From Treponema sp. (GTDB lineage: Bacteria > Spirochaetota > Spirochaetia > Treponematales > Breznakiellaceae), in contig JAISGE010000132.1 in NCBI GenBank assembly GCA_031263265.1, forward strand, positions 1-22,593: a stretch of 22,593 nt of DNA, given 5' to 3'. How positions within the stretch are numbered: position 1 is the stretch's first letter; the number at the start of each line of letters is the position of its first letter. Shown here piece by piece: positions 22,432-22,593 of this stretch. The position numbers and the translations under genes are program-made. Under the pieces are notes generated by a model. The model had not been told where the DNA came from, made no database searches, and worked only from the letters and a program-made list of their open reading frames with translations.

Positions 22432-22593
22432 GAATAACTCTACTATGCCTTAAAGAGGGAGTATATGGCAAGTACCATGTATCTGGTACCTTAATTCCCC
22501 ACTGCTCAAGGGATAGCATCAAAAAATGTATCATAATAACACACTAATAATCCCAAAATAACACGTATGCATTAAACTGATACAGTATATCCT

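Overview
The window looks like a chromosomal segment of a spirochaete, most likely a termite-gut-type Treponema (T. primitia or T. azotonutricium relatives). This is inferred from a treponeme-like chemoreceptor signalling domain, a relaxed spirochaetal lipobox, GroEL ending in a GGM-rich tail, a sigma-54 gene followed by hpf, and moderately GC-rich housekeeping genes. No search was run, so the genus is an inference. I see no rRNA, tRNA or CRISPR array.

Region by region. (1) 1-3439, minus strand: a compact operon znuC-like ATPase > znuB-like permease > lipoprotein with a DUF1980-like domain > ruvB. It encodes metal (probably zinc) uptake plus the Holliday-junction branch-migration motor. No solute-binding protein gene is adjacent. 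(2) 3440-5464: a divergent regulatory region, rpoN (sigma-54), hpf (ribosome hibernation) and a 10-bp-stem hairpin that separates hpf from the convergent groEL. (3) 5504-8595: groEL (minus) and, divergently, an azlC-azlD branched-chain amino-acid exporter whose predicted promoter would give a nearly leaderless mRNA. (4) 8596-9731: an accessory islet. It holds a 3' scrap of an IS982-family transposase and a very AT-rich gene that fuses a pyrophosphatase-like domain to a GNAT acetyltransferase; that gene's last codons run into the transposase scrap. (5) 9732-12526: a large exported DUF4139 protein, and a convergent HAD-family phosphatase. (6) 12527-12918: a peculiar AT-rich, GTA-rich intergenic block bounded by 11-bp inverted repeats (MITE-like), then a strong stem-loop at the end of the next gene. 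(7) 12919-16501: a dicarboxylate/glutamate:cation symporter (minus) and, divergently, a methyl-accepting chemotaxis protein broken by an internal deletion and frameshift. (8) 16502-19918: a plus-strand run of a DUF362/2x[4Fe-4S] protein, a 5'-nucleotidase-like HAD protein and a B12-binding radical SAM protein. (9) 19887-22431: a minus-strand pair, a 678-residue protein with a pRiA4b ORF-3-like C-terminal domain and a PtsN-type PTS EIIA protein.

How parts may work together: RpoN, Hpf and PtsN are classic neighbours in proteobacteria (rpoN-hpf-ptsN). Here rpoN-hpf are linked and a PtsN-type gene lies about 15 kb away beside an unknown large protein. The zinc-type operon carries an extra lipoprotein with a Cys-Cys motif that could handle metal at the membrane.

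The less ordinary signals are the pyrophosphatase-like/GNAT fusion in the islet, the 12540-12800 inverted-repeat element, and a short repeat (core TGAGTTCGAT) seen three times. One copy is at the IS scrap, and the other two lie just upstream of candidate -35 boxes. I did not find a clear new multi-gene system; these are the best leads.
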